Shown: in pieces, positions 1 to 12,757 of the stretch
Numbering within the stretch: position 1 is the stretch's first letter
How the letters are laid out: each line of letters starts with the position of its first letter
From: Vesta saturnalis
Taxonomy: Eukaryota; Arthropoda; Insecta; Coleoptera; Lampyridae
Direction: 5' to 3'
DNA length: 64,000 bases
Assembly: GCA_036346205.1 (NCBI GenBank)
Contig: JARFJB010002420.1
Location: 457,501 to 521,500, forward strand
The notes under the pieces: generated by a model
What the model was told of the DNA's origin: nothing
Databases searched by the model: none
What the model saw: the letters and a program-made list of their open reading frames with translations, nothing else
Translations under genes and position numbers: made by a program

Positions 1-537
<537 letters not shown>

Positions 538-1196
538 TATTTTTTACATAAATTTACACCTTTCGATAACAATCAAGTTGTCATTCTAAGTAATTGGTAA
601 ATTATTTAAGAATTATTTGAGATGTTAGAACAAATAGCCCGCTATTATTACTTTAATAAATTTTGGATCATAATTGTAATTGTTATTGTACAGCAAAAAC
701 TCAATTTAGTACGTTTAATGCGATTTTTAGTTTTTAACTAGATATGTTAAATTATTACAGTACTGTGGTAACTTAACATATCAAATTAGTAATTTTCCAA
801 TGCTAGGTCTAAGAAAACCCTCGCAAAAGAACCTAGACATAAAAAAGCTAAAACTAAGACGTACCATTGTGCCTTTTTAATTAAACGGGGCCAAAAGCTA
901 TTAAAACGAAGATTAACTTCAAGTCTATTGGAGCTGTTAGGATTTTTTAATATCTCAATTTGTTGTAAACGAACATGCTAATGGACGTTTCTTGACAATA
1001 TTTGCATATTATCAAATTGAATGTCATGATTTATATTATTTAAAGCATGCTCAGCTACCGCATATTTCTCTCTTTGTCCTAATCTATAAAAGCTATTCTT
1101 TAATTCTTGAGTCAAAGTTCCAATGTACACTTTTCCATAAGAGTAGGACAACTTGTGCTCTCCGGAAGATGACAATGGGTTTGAAATATCCTTAAA
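538..1196 (-). mobile_element. Penelope-like element fragment (GIY-YIG end), inverted
   Basis: Read on the minus strand, 978-1175 encodes the GIY-YIG endonuclease region typical of the C-terminus of Penelope-like elements. It shows KVYIGTLTQ, then the AEHALNN..HDIQFDN block that follows GIY-YIG in this family. The part towards 538 is a non-coding 3' region. It is the inverted partner of the plus-strand fragment at 1262-2225: about 90 bases at 540-630, ending in the string TTAGAACAAAT, recur as reverse complement at 2118-2225. The reverse transcriptase is absent from this copy. It is a dead fragment; the endonuclease frame is short and lacks the N-terminal part of the domain. Confidence 0.7.
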
Positions 1197-1261
1197 TAGA
1201 ATTGAAAAAATCTCAATTAATTATAGCATTAGGACTACTTTGAAACCTACAAGAAAGATTA

Positions 1262-2225
1262 AATGACATTTAAGTTCACGTAAAGACCTTTCAAACCTAT
1301 TGTCACTTTCCGGAGTGTATATGTTATTTTGTTCGTGTGGAAAAGTATACATTGGAACCATAAAACGTAGCTTTGATACAAGACGTAAGGATCATATGAG
1401 ATTTTTTAAATTATGCCATAGCCATAGAAATCTGCGGCAGCTAAAGATGCTTTAAATAATGTAAATCGTGACATTCAATTTGATAACATGGGAATATTGT
1501 GAAAAGACCCATTAAACAGTCTAATAACTTCAACTGATAAAAGAAAATCTCCATTGAAATAGGTTTTGGTATCTCATAATTCAAAAAGACACTTCTTAAG
1601 TTTAGCTTTTGGTATGACTAGGTTTTTTCGTTGTATTTTCCTGAAACTTGAAGTAAAGCTTTACCAATTAGATACGTTAGCTTACCACAGCACTATCATA
1701 ATTTAACATATGTAGCTAAAATTCTAAATCATATTAAAAGCACTACATTGTACTTCACTGTACAAAAAAAAATTACATTTATTAACAAAAACTACTTCTT
1801 TATTAGATTTGGCTAGATCATTAATTGGTATGCGATATTTCTGTGTGAATGCTTTTATCAACTTCAAATGAAATTTTTTTTACAATTTTACACTTACGTC
1901 ACAATTTGATTAAATTTGTTCTTTGACTATGACATTTTTCACTGTTAGTCTTCGTCCGTTATAGGGTGTTCTGATTTATTATCTTCAAGGCAGTTTAACA
2001 TATTTAATTTACTAATGATCTAGTTATTCTTTACTAAAGTTGTATTCCATAGTTGGCTATATACGTTTATTAAACTGTTATATTAATAGCAATTGCGTTT
2101 TCATCTGTTTCATGTTTCATAAATTTGTTCTAACATCTCTAACAATTCTTAAAGGTATTCCCAGTTACTGCGGACGATAACTGTAATTGTTATCGAAACG
2201 TTACATTTATAAAAAAAATACTTGA
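1262..2225 (+). mobile_element. Penelope-like element fragment (GIY-YIG end)
   Basis: Around 1310-1500 the plus strand carries degenerate codons for the same GIY-YIG segment as the neighbour. A cysteine-rich start (CYFVRVEKY) is followed by alanine- and asparagine-rich text matching the AEHALNN..HDIQFDN block, broken by stops. The 3' part up to 2225 contains a stem-loop GATAAC-TGTAATT-GTTATC followed by GAAACG at about 2174-2200. The same stem-loop occurs at the ends of the other PLE copies here. Together with 538-1196 this forms a head-to-head inverted arrangement, which is common for Penelope-like insertions. No active protein is possible. Confidence 0.65.
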
Positions 2226-5200
2226 AGAAAATACACGATTTAGTTACCCAATAGATCAGTATTCTAATTATATGTGAAAATAGTAAAAGTTTATATTCTC
2301 ATATACCTTGCAGTTTAATTACAACTAACTACTTCACAACTACACAAGTACGTCTGTGTTTGCTTTGATTACATATTACGTACATTTAGTATACATACTT
2401 TAACCACGTTAAAATAGGTAAAAGGTATATTTCATTTAAATGCGTAAATGATTTAGTTGGTAATAGAAAGATGGAGTAATTTAGCTGTTGTAATGCTGGA
2501 GACTTTAATGAGGGGTTAAACTGAAATGCATTTTACAACAAAAATTGTTATATTGATAACTTTTCAATTATAGTTTTATTCACAACGTTCCTAACTCGTG
2601 TTAGATTTTAAGTTGAAAGGCGGTATAGGTTTCGAGGAAAGAGAGGAATGAAGATTCAAGATAAGGTAATAAATAAATTATAAATTTATATACGTGTACA
2701 ACTTACGAAGAAGTTGTATTCCAGCATGGATAGTTATGCGAGAAACGGTATCTAAGAAGGCTCGTTATAGAGGGTTTAATGCGTTAGTCAAAGCAAATTG
2801 TAGATTAAGATATATCATAAAGTTTAATAATTATGAGATATAGTGTTCAATATACTAGGATTTCGCGGCAATCAATGGTAGATATGCGAAATGCAAATAC
2901 TGTAGAATCAAGAATCGTAAATCAGGGTGACGTTAGTAGATTCTTAGGCGAGTTTACTGAAGATATCTCCCTAATACAATCGCTAGAGTATCCGAGCGGG
3001 ATGAGTTATAACGAGACTTAGCTCCAACACAGAGCAATTATTAGCACTAACTAAAACTTGGCTGGAATAGCGACGACCTCTGTTCACTATGACGTCATAA
3101 ATAATGAAAATGTGGCAACCCTTTCCCCAACTCTAACATTTACCTTGCAGTCATGCGGTTCACTTAAGCTGGAAGTTTATTGCATGCTCCGATGGTTTCG
3201 GGATCTGCGATCTTAACTATAAACGTGCTCATGTGTTCTGCGCTTGCAGATTTGCTCAGCTTGATTTAGGGCGGTTTATAAGTTGAGAGATAGGAAAGGG
3301 TTGTAATAAGTTATTGGTTTATCCTGTTATATCTATTTGCTTTTCGATGATTTGAGGTTTACTTTTGCCGTAAGATGTTTCGAATCTTTATAGTAACCAC
3401 CCCCGAGGAGCTACATTACGTTCTCGTACAAGCACTCTATAAATATATGGCTCATTCAAGATTCCACTAAGGGATTACCATTTCTAAACTACCACATGAA
3501 TAAAATTTACAAGATTCGAATCTGAGTATGGAAAAGCAACATTTTCGCCTCTATAACTTATATTTACCAAAATATTCGTTTAATTGGTCGGTTTAGAATG
3601 AGTCTCCGTAGAAGAGGGTAAAGTAAAAGCTACGATGGTAATAAAAATTACTGACGGTGTGTGAAAAACCTGCTTAACTGTTATGGGCCGCGCTTGGCTG
3701 CAAACTATCCAAGAAGATAAATAAGGGATTTACACGGTTTTCGTCATGGGATTGATTTTCGCAACTCGAAAATAATGTTTGAAGCGGTAAAATCGATTGC
3801 ACATTGACATTAATGCGGTAAAATATTTTATAACTGAATCTCGATGTAACCACTAATTTAAACTTATATACATGAAATTTCCTTATATTAACTAATATTA
3901 CCTTCATAGCGATATTTGCAACGATATTAACACCTCTGCAATTGAACTAATCGGGCTGTTCCATCAATCAGATTCACGACCTCATTAGATTAATTGATGG
4001 GAGACCCGCGCCTTAGTAATTGCTCCTGGGATTAGCTATGCGGTTATTGCAATGCGTTATGGAAAGCGGATATGAAGTTATACTAATACATCATTTCATC
4101 TTACCTTTTATTAAAGCCGTAACTAACTACAGTATTTATTGGAAAACAAAATTCTACAATGTGTTAAAAAGTCATAAAATTGTAATAAATATGTATCAAG
4201 TGGATGGTTTAAGCTACGTAAATTGCTTAATTAGGACAATTATTATTCCCATTAGCATAATTTTTACGTGTGTTACATGGTCAGTTACGTTTGATCGCAA
4301 ATGTAATATTCCACGTTGATACTACAGTTAGGGTTATTATTTAATACAAGAATTACAATTGGATAATTAGTGAATGCAATCTTTCGGCTTTCTTCTTCGG
4401 TGCTTTTTCGTTATGAAATCATGATTAACACCACCGCCAAAAATGTTCAAAAGGTCCATGAAAAAAAGAGTGAGTTAAATTTGATTCATGATATACAGAA
4501 TGCCTACAGAAGGTGACCAGAAATACATAATAAATGATAATATGTTGCACTGCACAAAATCACATTCGCAAATAATTTTTTTTAGTATTAACGTTTGAGG
4601 ACAACCTAAAGTATTTACAACCATTACTTCTAAATCATAATTATTTGTACAAACAGGAATTTCTCACTAGTACTATAATTTCTATTATCGTATATTTATT
4701 ATGTGCTGCACACATTAAGGGTCTGTCCGCCCGAACAGTTTGACGTAGAATGATGTGGCTTTTCTTTAAAATATTCCTTAGTAACTACAGCAACCGATAT
4801 AGTTGACCTCAGGGTAAAAATAAAAATCACGTTCATATGCGCGTAACTTGCAAACGACATCAAGTAGAAAAACGCAGTTTATGGCGCATTTTACAACGAG
4901 ATGCACCAATGTTCAACAAGTTAATGTTAAGTATTTTCGATGACAACATGGATTTTGACCAAAGATCTCACAATTCTTCTAAGCAGTAGTTTCGGTGGAA
5001 AAAGGTCCAAAGGCATGACTTTAGTATCCAATAAATGAAGAGTAATTGATCTTGGATCTCGATTTAAACTTGGTTTCGTAGATGTCATGCAAGTGCACAA
5101 AGTTTTCGAAAATTTCCGTCGAACTGTCACTTGGACCGTATTCTCATCTCCCCCGTAGTGAGAAAGAGGTAATGTTTTTTGTTGGATGGAGATAGAGGGG

Positions 5201-6584
5201 GGATACAATTCTCCTAGGCATACCTTTATGACCCTTTCCCTTACGAAAGGGGGATTTTGTCCACTAATTCTCAAACATTATAAGCGAGATGTGTCATAAT
5301 TTCGAAACGATAGAGTGTAGATATGTCATGCGACTATTCGCTCGAAAGCTTTCGACAATCCGCATCAAACTGTGTCTCCATGGTCCCTTCCGCCCCCTTT
5401 CTGATTGAGAAAGAGTTAAACATTTTGATGGATTTGGTCTTTCTGCAAAATGATGCTACCACTCTTTGGAAGACTCTCGATAAGGCACATAACGCTGTAC
5501 CACTTCTACTCCCTGCTCTTCCCTTCAGCAATAAAAAAGTTTTTAGGTGTTTTCGGTAGATCTGACTTTCCCACTAAATGGGGAGAAGGTAACCTCTGGG
5601 TGTACCTTCATGGTACTCTAACGAAAGGTTTCAATAGGAGGGGTACATTTACACCGAATCTTACCTGGTCCATCCATTTATAAGCAAAATTAATTATAAT
5701 CTTTAAATAGTAGATCGCAGGTATGTCAATTCGGCATGGGGTGGAGCTTTCAACACCCCGCTTAGAACAGTTTATTATAACAGTGATTTTTTGAAATATT
5801 TGAAGCTGTATCCAGATTGTGCGAGATATCAAAATTTTTGTTAAGCAAACGAAACACATGTGCAATCAAGCAGCTCCAAAGGAAGTCGCGGGACTGGAGA
5901 ATATATGATCACATAGGACAGAAAAATTTCAAACCTTCCTTAATTACTAATCAAGTTCGCCATAGTTTTATAAAATCCAGCTTTACTAGACGCATAAGTT
6001 ACAAGAAATTAAAATAATCTTCAAATGCAAGCCTATAAAATGCCTGAAGGGAATATATAGGCCAATTAAATTAGACCAAAAAGATCCGCTCTTTCCATTT
6101 TTTCGTAAAAAGCTGAAAATGAGTTTACGGTGGTCTCTGAGGTCGGCTCATCTTTTGAGACCCAAAAAACCGTGAAATTTTGGCTCTTTTTTCCGTTTTA
6201 CAGACTTGTAAGATCTTTATTCTTACCAAAATTAAACAGAATTAAATTCTCCGCCAAATGGCCTACTTAAATATTAAATTTGGTTCAGCGGTTTGATTGG
6301 AATCAGAAGACAATGGTGAGCTAATTTTTCCATCTTAGCTGAAAACAGTAGAACATCTAATTCTGAGTTTAAGGAACTCTTAATTTTAATATATACCTTA
6401 GGATAGTTACACGCAAAAAACCAAAAGTCGTAGCAGAACTCATTTTCCGCCAAGTGGCTCCTAATACCGTTTGAAAATGAAATTCCCCATTTTTCACTTC
6501 TTGCCTAAATATATAACATGAAATCTATTATATCATTCGTATACCTACTTACGTTTTTACCTTTCTACACACCTACATACGCAT
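2226..6584. other. long stretch without recognisable genes
   Basis: Several open frames of 60-137 codons occur here, for example at 2833-3021 and 4020-4319. None shows a domain, composition or homology I recognise. Base composition is mixed, with a less AT-rich patch near 3050-3450. A set of loosely similar segments lies at about 5078-5763 and is listed separately. I cannot support any gene. Confidence 0.5.
5078..5763. repeat. degenerate repeated motif, three loose copies
   Basis: The phrase GTAGATATGTCATGCG recurs in variant form near 5078, 5319 and 5719, each followed 10-25 bases later by a GAAAGCTTTCGACA-like phrase. Spacing is unequal (about 240 and 400 bases), so this is an old, scrambled repeat rather than a clean satellite. 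Confidence 0.3.
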
Positions 6585-6686
6585 ATGTAGGTATAGAAGG
6601 TTATGCAAACGACTTTTTTTCAGCTAAATCGACTTATTAGCTCATTTGCACTTTTGGCCCAGTTTCGACAAGATAGGCCAAGATGT

Positions 6687-6690
<4 letters not shown>
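6585..6690. repeat. dispersed repeat shared with 58255-58375
   Basis: About 100 bases beginning GCATATGTAGGTATAGAAGG recur with moderate divergence near 58255-58375. Shared phrases include AGAAGGTTATGCAA.CGACTT, GACTTATTAGCTCATTT and GTTTCG.CAAGAT.GGCCA. Here the repeat runs straight into a GT microsatellite. It is probably the end of a non-autonomous element whose family I cannot name. Confidence 0.6.
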
Positions 6691-6739
<49 letters not shown>

Positions 6740-6960
6740 TGTGAGTGTATGTGTGTGTCTGTGCGCGCGTGTGCGTGTGCGTGAGAGTGTACGTGTTCGT
6801 GCGCTCGCTCGGGTGTGTGTGAGTGTGTCTGTGTGTGTGCGTGTGACTGAGCGTGTGCGTGTGTGCGTGTGTGCGTATGTGCGTGTGCGTGTGAGTGTGA
6901 GTGTGCGTGTGCGTGTGATTGAGCGTGTGCGTGTGTATATGAGTGTGCGTGTGCGTGTGC
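6690..6960. repeat. GT microsatellite with degenerate extension
   Basis: A perfect (GT)n core of about 40 bases at 6692-6731 is followed by about 230 bases of GT-rich sequence with scattered C, A and GC interruptions. Long open frames over it are artefacts of the dinucleotide. Confidence 0.95.
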
Positions 6961-7333
6961 ATCGATACGCTGCCTTGGGGACATTGCAATATCCTCGCTA
7001 CTATGGATTTAGTTAAAAAATTAGCTAGTATTACCATTATCATTATTATTATGTTATAGGTTAAAAAATTAATTATTTATTATGTCATAGACTTAGATTA
7101 AGTAATTATTTATTATTATTACACATATATGTAAATATATACAATATATACAGGTTATATAGCAAATGCTTATTATATATGAAAACATACATGTTATACA
7201 AAATCTGAATTATTAATCCAGGAATCATGCGATTCATCCATATCAAGCCATCGAACATATCGTTAGCTCCCCTTACGACGTAACACTCTCTCAACACTTC
7301 GTTAGTTAACCCCCTTAGCTAACCCAGTTGTGG

Positions 7334-7335
<2 letters not shown>
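6961..7335. other. unassigned AT-rich DNA
   Basis: AT-rich sequence between two microsatellites. No protein, RNA gene or repeat family is recognised. Confidence 0.5.

Positions 7336-7394
<59 letters not shown>
7336..7394. repeat. (TA)n microsatellite
   Basis: An uninterrupted TA run of about 58 bases. Confidence 0.95.
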
Positions 7395-7398
<4 letters not shown>

Positions 7399-7489
7399 AG
7401 ATGATTAATTAATCGTCAAAGCGAGAGGACGTGTTTGTGATGGCTCCAGCTTCTACCTTGGATTAGTGAAGCAAGTCCGGATTAATTTG

Positions 7490-8960
7490 ACAATTTCTAA
7501 ATCAATACAGTTACTGTACGGTACGGGTGAGTGTTTGAACATATTTTAGACTGAGCGGTTTTAATATTAATAATGCACAAAGACAATAATCTAACCAGTA
7601 AAATTTTGTAACGTGTACAAAAAAAGGCGCGTAAATAACATTTTGGATTGCTGTAGGGTTGAATGTCTACGAAAAAATTACGGCTCTTTTAAACCCATAC
7701 CAAATGTGATTGTTAAAACTCATTAAATTGTAGAGTGAGCTTAATGCGCAAACACTGCCCCTTTGTCTTCAACTCAAACAGGTAAACATTTTTGCAATGA
7801 CAATCAAAATTAATTTTAACTGGATCGAATCCACATTCCAAAGCAAAAAAAAGCAAATAAATAAACAAAGAAACAAATAACTAGCTCTAATTTGTAATCC
7901 AAATTCTGGATGAAATACGGTTTTTTTTTCTCAAATAAATAGAACGCATTTTAGTGGTTAAAAGAAAGAAAGGTCAAGTCGTTTGGGGAAACCCGGGCTT
8001 TTCTGTAAAACTGAAGTATAAATACATCTTAAATCCAACAGTAAATGAATTAAGTCAATAAATAAAGCAATTCAGTTTTTAGTAGCAAATTAAACATACT
8101 AAATTGAATAGATCCTCATAGTTTTAATTTAAGTAATTAGTATCCCTCACTTCTTTACAATATTCATTTTATAAATAAGAAATGTAGCTAATTAAGGAAA
8201 ATTTAGTTTTACTAAAAGTCCACATTATCGATTGCAGTACAATACCTTCTTTTATTCTCAAATAATAAAACAAGAAACCAGGTAAAGGCAAAGGGAAAGC
8301 AGGTAGGCGCGTCACCAGCAATTGTAAATTGAAAATTTTAATAATAAAAATTTAAATAGTAAATAGGATATTATATGAATCGAGTAAATTAAATAGAGTT
8401 GCATAGTTTCAAGTTAAATAATTAACATGCTTCAATTCCTTTTCAATATTCGTTTAATAAATAAAAAATTTAAAGAAATTTTACTCTAAAGGTTTACTTT
8501 TTTCGATTGAATTCAAATACCTTTCATTTTCAAAACAATAGAACAAGAAATCGGGTAAATTGTAAATTTTTTTGTAATAAAAATTTAAACATAACAGATC
8601 ATCGTACTTTTTAAGTTAAATAATTAGCTTTATTTCGGTGTTTTCAGTTAAAGACATGGTAAATGACAGCTTCTAAATCAATCAAATAAGGGTAAACGTT
8701 TGAACAGGTTTTTATACCCAGCGGTTTGAATACTAATAATAAACAAAGATAATGATAATCTAACCAGTAAAAGGCCCTTTAGTTGAAATAGGCGCGAAAT
8801 AACATTTAGAATTGCTACAGTATTTACGAAAAATACGGCTCTATTAAACCCATATGATTGTTAAAACTTTAACTTTAAAAAATTATAAAGCAAACGTAAA
8901 CCTTTTGTCTAAGGATTGGACTCGAACAGGTTAACATTGTTGCAATAACAACTAATCATA
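7490..8960 (+). repeat. old direct duplication
   Basis: About 300 bases at 7490-7800 recur in the same orientation at about 8665-8960. Shared landmarks in order are TTCTAAATCAAT, GAGCGGTTTTAAT.TTAATAAT, AATCTAACCAGTAAAA, ATAACATTT.GAATTGCT, ACGGCTCT.TTAAACCCATA and CCTTTGTCT. Between them, 8080-8285 resembles 8360-8560, sharing an AAACAAGAAACCAGGTAAA-like end, and a third partial copy lies at 8570-8640. No coding capacity is recognised. The spread of mismatches suggests an old event. Confidence 0.6.
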
Positions 8961-9320
8961 GAGAAGTAATAAAACATTTATTTAAGTTGTCACGGCTCGC
9001 GACAATAATAAAACTGATTTGATAAATAAATATTAAAGGACATTGAAATAACTATAACTCGAAAAGCTAAAAAAAGAAAAGAAAAAATAAATAAAGAAAT
9101 AATAATTGAATCATTTGGTCGCTAATAAATACCAGCAAGTCCCATGAGGGGCGCGGAACCAGGAATCCCGTATAGAGCAGTATGGTTAAACGCGTAGTGT
9201 GATTGAAGGGTAGGTAAGAAAAAAATGTACATGTGTATATGTACATTTTGAGATTCATACAGTAAGTATACGATCTATTATTTATATCTATCTATTATGT
9301 CGTGACAGTAGACAAATAAC

Positions 9321-12300
9321 TGTCCGGTAGTAGGACGATGCCGTTAGTAGGGAATGCTACATCGTCCGGGGCACGATTTGGCCAGTAACCGGTCTGCTCG
9401 CTATGGTATTACTCAAGAGAACAATACAACTGCCTCGGATCGACCTGGCTACAAGGGGCGGTCAAGGTCGAAACAGACAGGCCCCGTTGCTGACGACTGT
9501 GCAAGGAATGAATGGCTAGTCGGTACATGGAATGTTAGATGTATGCACGGTAAAGAATTTGAAATTGCGAATGTAATGTACGAAAGACACCTTGATATTC
9601 TGTGTGTATCGGAGACAAAGCGCAAAGGAAAGGATGCTGTGTAGATGGAGGATGGCAGCCTGGGACTATGATCAGGAGTTGAGACGGAAGTGTATGGCGT
9701 AAAAGGAGTTGGGATGATCATAAGTGAAAGAGCGAAAAGATGTGTTAAACAGAACGAATTGGTATCTCCCCGTGTAATATGGGTTAGAATGAAAGTGGAG
9801 TTTCGAAGAATTTTTCTTATTGCATGCTATGCACCGGTGAATGGAGAAAGAGACCAGGAGCGTGAGAACTTCTGGAGTGAAGTAGAGAACGTGTTGAACA
9901 TATGTAAGCCAAACGAAAGAGTGATTATAGCGGGGGATATGAACGGATGGGTGGGTGTACAGAGTGAACATAGTGAACGCGTTCTAGAAAAGTTCGGAGA
10001 CCAAAGAGTCAATGAGAACGGTGAACACCTGCAGAACATTTGTGTGGATAGAAGCCTGTTTGTATCCAATACGTGGTTTAAACATAAAAATGTGCATATG
10101 TATACATGGCAAAGAGGTGAATCTAAAAGTATGATAGATTTGATAGTGTATGATGAACGGTTTAGAAACCTGGTGAAAGACACAAAAGTAATGCGCGGAG
10201 CGGAGTGTGGATCGGACAACTTTTTGGTTGAATCGAGAGTGTGTTTAGGGCAAAAGTGAGTCTGGAGAAGGAAAGCAAACGTAGTGCGAACGTCGAGAAT
10301 TGGGGTTGACAAACTAGTGGATAATGGTGCGAGAATGAAATACGCAGATGCTGTGAGTAAAGAGTTGAATGTGACTGAAACAGTGTGGAACGAACAAATA
10401 AAAGACACTGACGTTGAAAGTGCATGGATAAGCTTGAAAAACTCTGTTGTCAATTGTGATGTGTGAACATGTGGTAGTGACTGTGGGTAGACAGAAAAAA
10501 TGTGCTTGGTGGAATGAGTCAGTATAAAAGGCAGTAATTAAGAAAAAGATGCGTACATGGCAATGATTGCTGCAAAAAATGTGACTGAGAAGAAGCGATT
10601 GTATGAGGTGTACAGATTAAGAAATAAAGAAGCGAAGGAGGCAGTGAGAATAAGTAAAGAGGAAGTGGTGGCTGTGGAAGGAGAGAAAATGCAGAATGAT
10701 TTTGAGAGAAACAAAAAACTCTTCTGGAAATGGGTCAAAAATACAAAATGTAGGCCAAAACAGAACGATGCAGGAGTGATGAATGCCAGAAACGAAATAG
10801 TATGGGACGATTGTGAAGTGAGGAAATGCTGGCAAGAATATTTCGGAAAGCTGTACAGTAGTGAGGAAAGTAATACTGTAGGGTTAAATAAGCAGAATAT
10901 AGAAGAAATGATGAATGAAACTGAGAAGGATATTGGAATAAATGAGGTAGAGAAAACGGTAGGAAGGTTAAAAAACGGCAAGGGAACAGAACAGTATGGT
11001 GGTGCAAAGCTTATACGAAGATTGTGTATGTATTATGTATGGAAAAGTGTGATTGTAAGAACTACAGAGGAATAAGCTTGCTCAGCGTGCCTGGCAAAGT
11101 ATTTGGAAGAATACTGATTGATAGAGTACGAGGAACTACACAAACTAAGATTTGGGCTGTGCAAGGTGGCTTAATGCCAGGGAGAGGATGTGTGGATCAG
11201 ATAGTTGTTCTCCAGCAGGTGATCGAAAAGTGTTTAAAGGTAAAAAGGAAGTTGTACTGTGCGTTTGTAGATCTGAAGAAAGCATATGACAGAGTGAATA
11301 GGGAGAAGCTGTGGGAAATATTAAATGAATATGGCGTAAATAAAGGTCTAATAAATGGAATAAGGGCAGTATACAACGGTAGTCGGGCATGTGTTAGGGT
11401 GAGAGGAGGTGTGAGTGAATACTTTAAGATTGAGCAAGGAGTGCGACAAGGCTGTGTGATGTCACCGTGGTTGTTCAATGTATATATGGATAAATGTCTT
11501 AGACAAGCATGTACCGATACAAATGGTGTAATTATTGGTGACGTAAATGTACGTCTTCTGGTGTATGCTGCTGACACAGTTTTATTAAGTGACAGTGCGG
11601 ATGAGCTGCAAACCGCTCTGAGGAAGTTTGATACAGTCTGTGAGAGCATGGACCTAAAGGTTAACGTGAACAAAACTAAGATTGTGGTGTTCAATCGTGA
11701 AGGTGGAAAGGAGAGTAGAGTATTTACTCTGCAAGATGAAACTGTGGAGCAAGTGGACGAAATGCTATATCTCGGTAGAATGGTTACTGCAGATGGTACA
11801 ATTGAGAGTGAGATTGGACGAAGGGTCAATGCTGGAAGGAAAGTGATTGGAAGTATGTGGACTATAATGAGAAATGAAAGCATGAGCCTAGCTGCGAAAC
11901 GAGCAATCTATAATGGCGTATTCCTCCCGTCAGTACTGTATGGAAGTGAGACCCAATGGGTATGTCAAAAAAAGCACGAAAGAAAAACAAATGCCGTGGG
12001 TATGAGATTCCTAAGAAGTGCATGTGGTAAAACGCGAAGGGACAAGATAAAAAATGAATGCATAATGACGGAGTGTCGTGAGGAAAAGACGATGATGGAT
12101 AGATATAAAAGTTGTACATTACGTTGGTTTGGTCACATTGAGAGAATGAACAACGCAAGATTAACGAAACAAATATATGTGGGCGAGGTTAGGGGAAAGG
12201 CCGGACCTGGTAGACCGTGTAAAACTTGGCTGAATGTAGTAGAATCTATGATAAAGGAAAGAAAGATAAGGAGTTTTAAAAACAGAAGGGCATGTCAGAG

Positions 12301-12445
12301 ACTATGTATGAATCTTGCGGAAGCTAGGGAGGTATGCGGAGATAGGAAAGCATGGAGAAAGATTGTGAATAAAAAATAAATAAGAGGCAGGGATTGTTTT
12401 GCCTACCCCGCAAGGGAATGGCGTGAAGGGTTATGTGAAGGGTAA
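9321..12445 (+). mobile_element. RTE-type LINE, copy R1 (near full length)
   Basis: This is a non-LTR retrotransposon of about 3.1 kb. Its 5' end, the phrase GTCCGGTAGTAGGACGATG, is shared with copy R2 at 24702 and in part with R3 at 30096, so R1 probably starts at the true 5' end. A single coding region carries an apurinic-type endonuclease followed by a reverse transcriptase. A very short 3' UTR follows (…CTACCCCGCAAGGGAATGGCGTGAAGGGTTATG). The compact one-ORF layout, short 3' UTR and the short tandem tail seen in copy R4 fit the RTE clade. Four copies lie in this window, R1 on plus and R2-R4 on minus. Confidence 0.8.
9354..12379 (+). pseudogene. RTE endonuclease-reverse transcriptase, decayed
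   Basis: The enzyme would nick target DNA and reverse-transcribe its own RNA there. Endonuclease: GTWNVRCMHG near 9520-9550, DILCVSETK near 9590-9620, GDMNGWVG near 9934-9957 and DLIVYDERF near 10140. RT: CKNYRGISLLS near 11050, AFVDLKKAYDRVN near 11253-11300, GVRQGCVMSPWLFN near 11440-11480. The catalytic box at about 11560-11575 reads YAAD instead of YADD, so the first catalytic aspartate of that pair is alanine. The C-terminus keeps RWFGHIERMN and GKAGPGRPCKTW; the stop is at 12377-12379. In-frame stops occur near 9642 and 9668, and there are frameshifts near 10260 and 11024. Against R2 and R3, about 26 residues around PRDWK..I.PLYK are missing near 11040. The protein is certainly inactive. 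The start at 9354 is the first methionine of the conserved N-terminal block, also present in R2. Confidence 0.8.
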
Positions 12446-12633
12446 GTAAAATATATCCGGATTAGCGGTTTTCTGTAGTTCTTCAGCATAAAATTAACCT
12501 AGTATTATGAAACATCGGTAAGGATGTTGATGTTGCTACATATTTTGGCTTCGTTCTAATCATAAAATGCACTTTATTATTATATTCGGAAGTAACTTTT
12601 TGCAATACATTAACTACTTGTATTTATTTTCCT

Positions 12634-12702
12634 CTTTCAGCTCGTTCGCAGAAGTTGTGTTAGCGTGTTTGCGTGTTTTTCGCGTTTGCGTGTTTTCGCG
12701 CT

Positions 12703-12757
<55 letters not shown>

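Noticed and set aside
4020..4319. 99-codon frame as a small membrane protein
   Set aside because: No homology, no coding bias visible in AT-rich DNA, and no neighbouring exon signals.
6603..7043. Long open frames rich in Val/Cys/Arg (plus) and Thr/His (minus)
   Set aside because: They lie over the GT array; alternating dinucleotides lack stops in several frames.
9449..12158. Minus-strand open frames over RTE R1
   Set aside because: Shadows of the plus-strand RTE coding region, which has the recognisable motifs.
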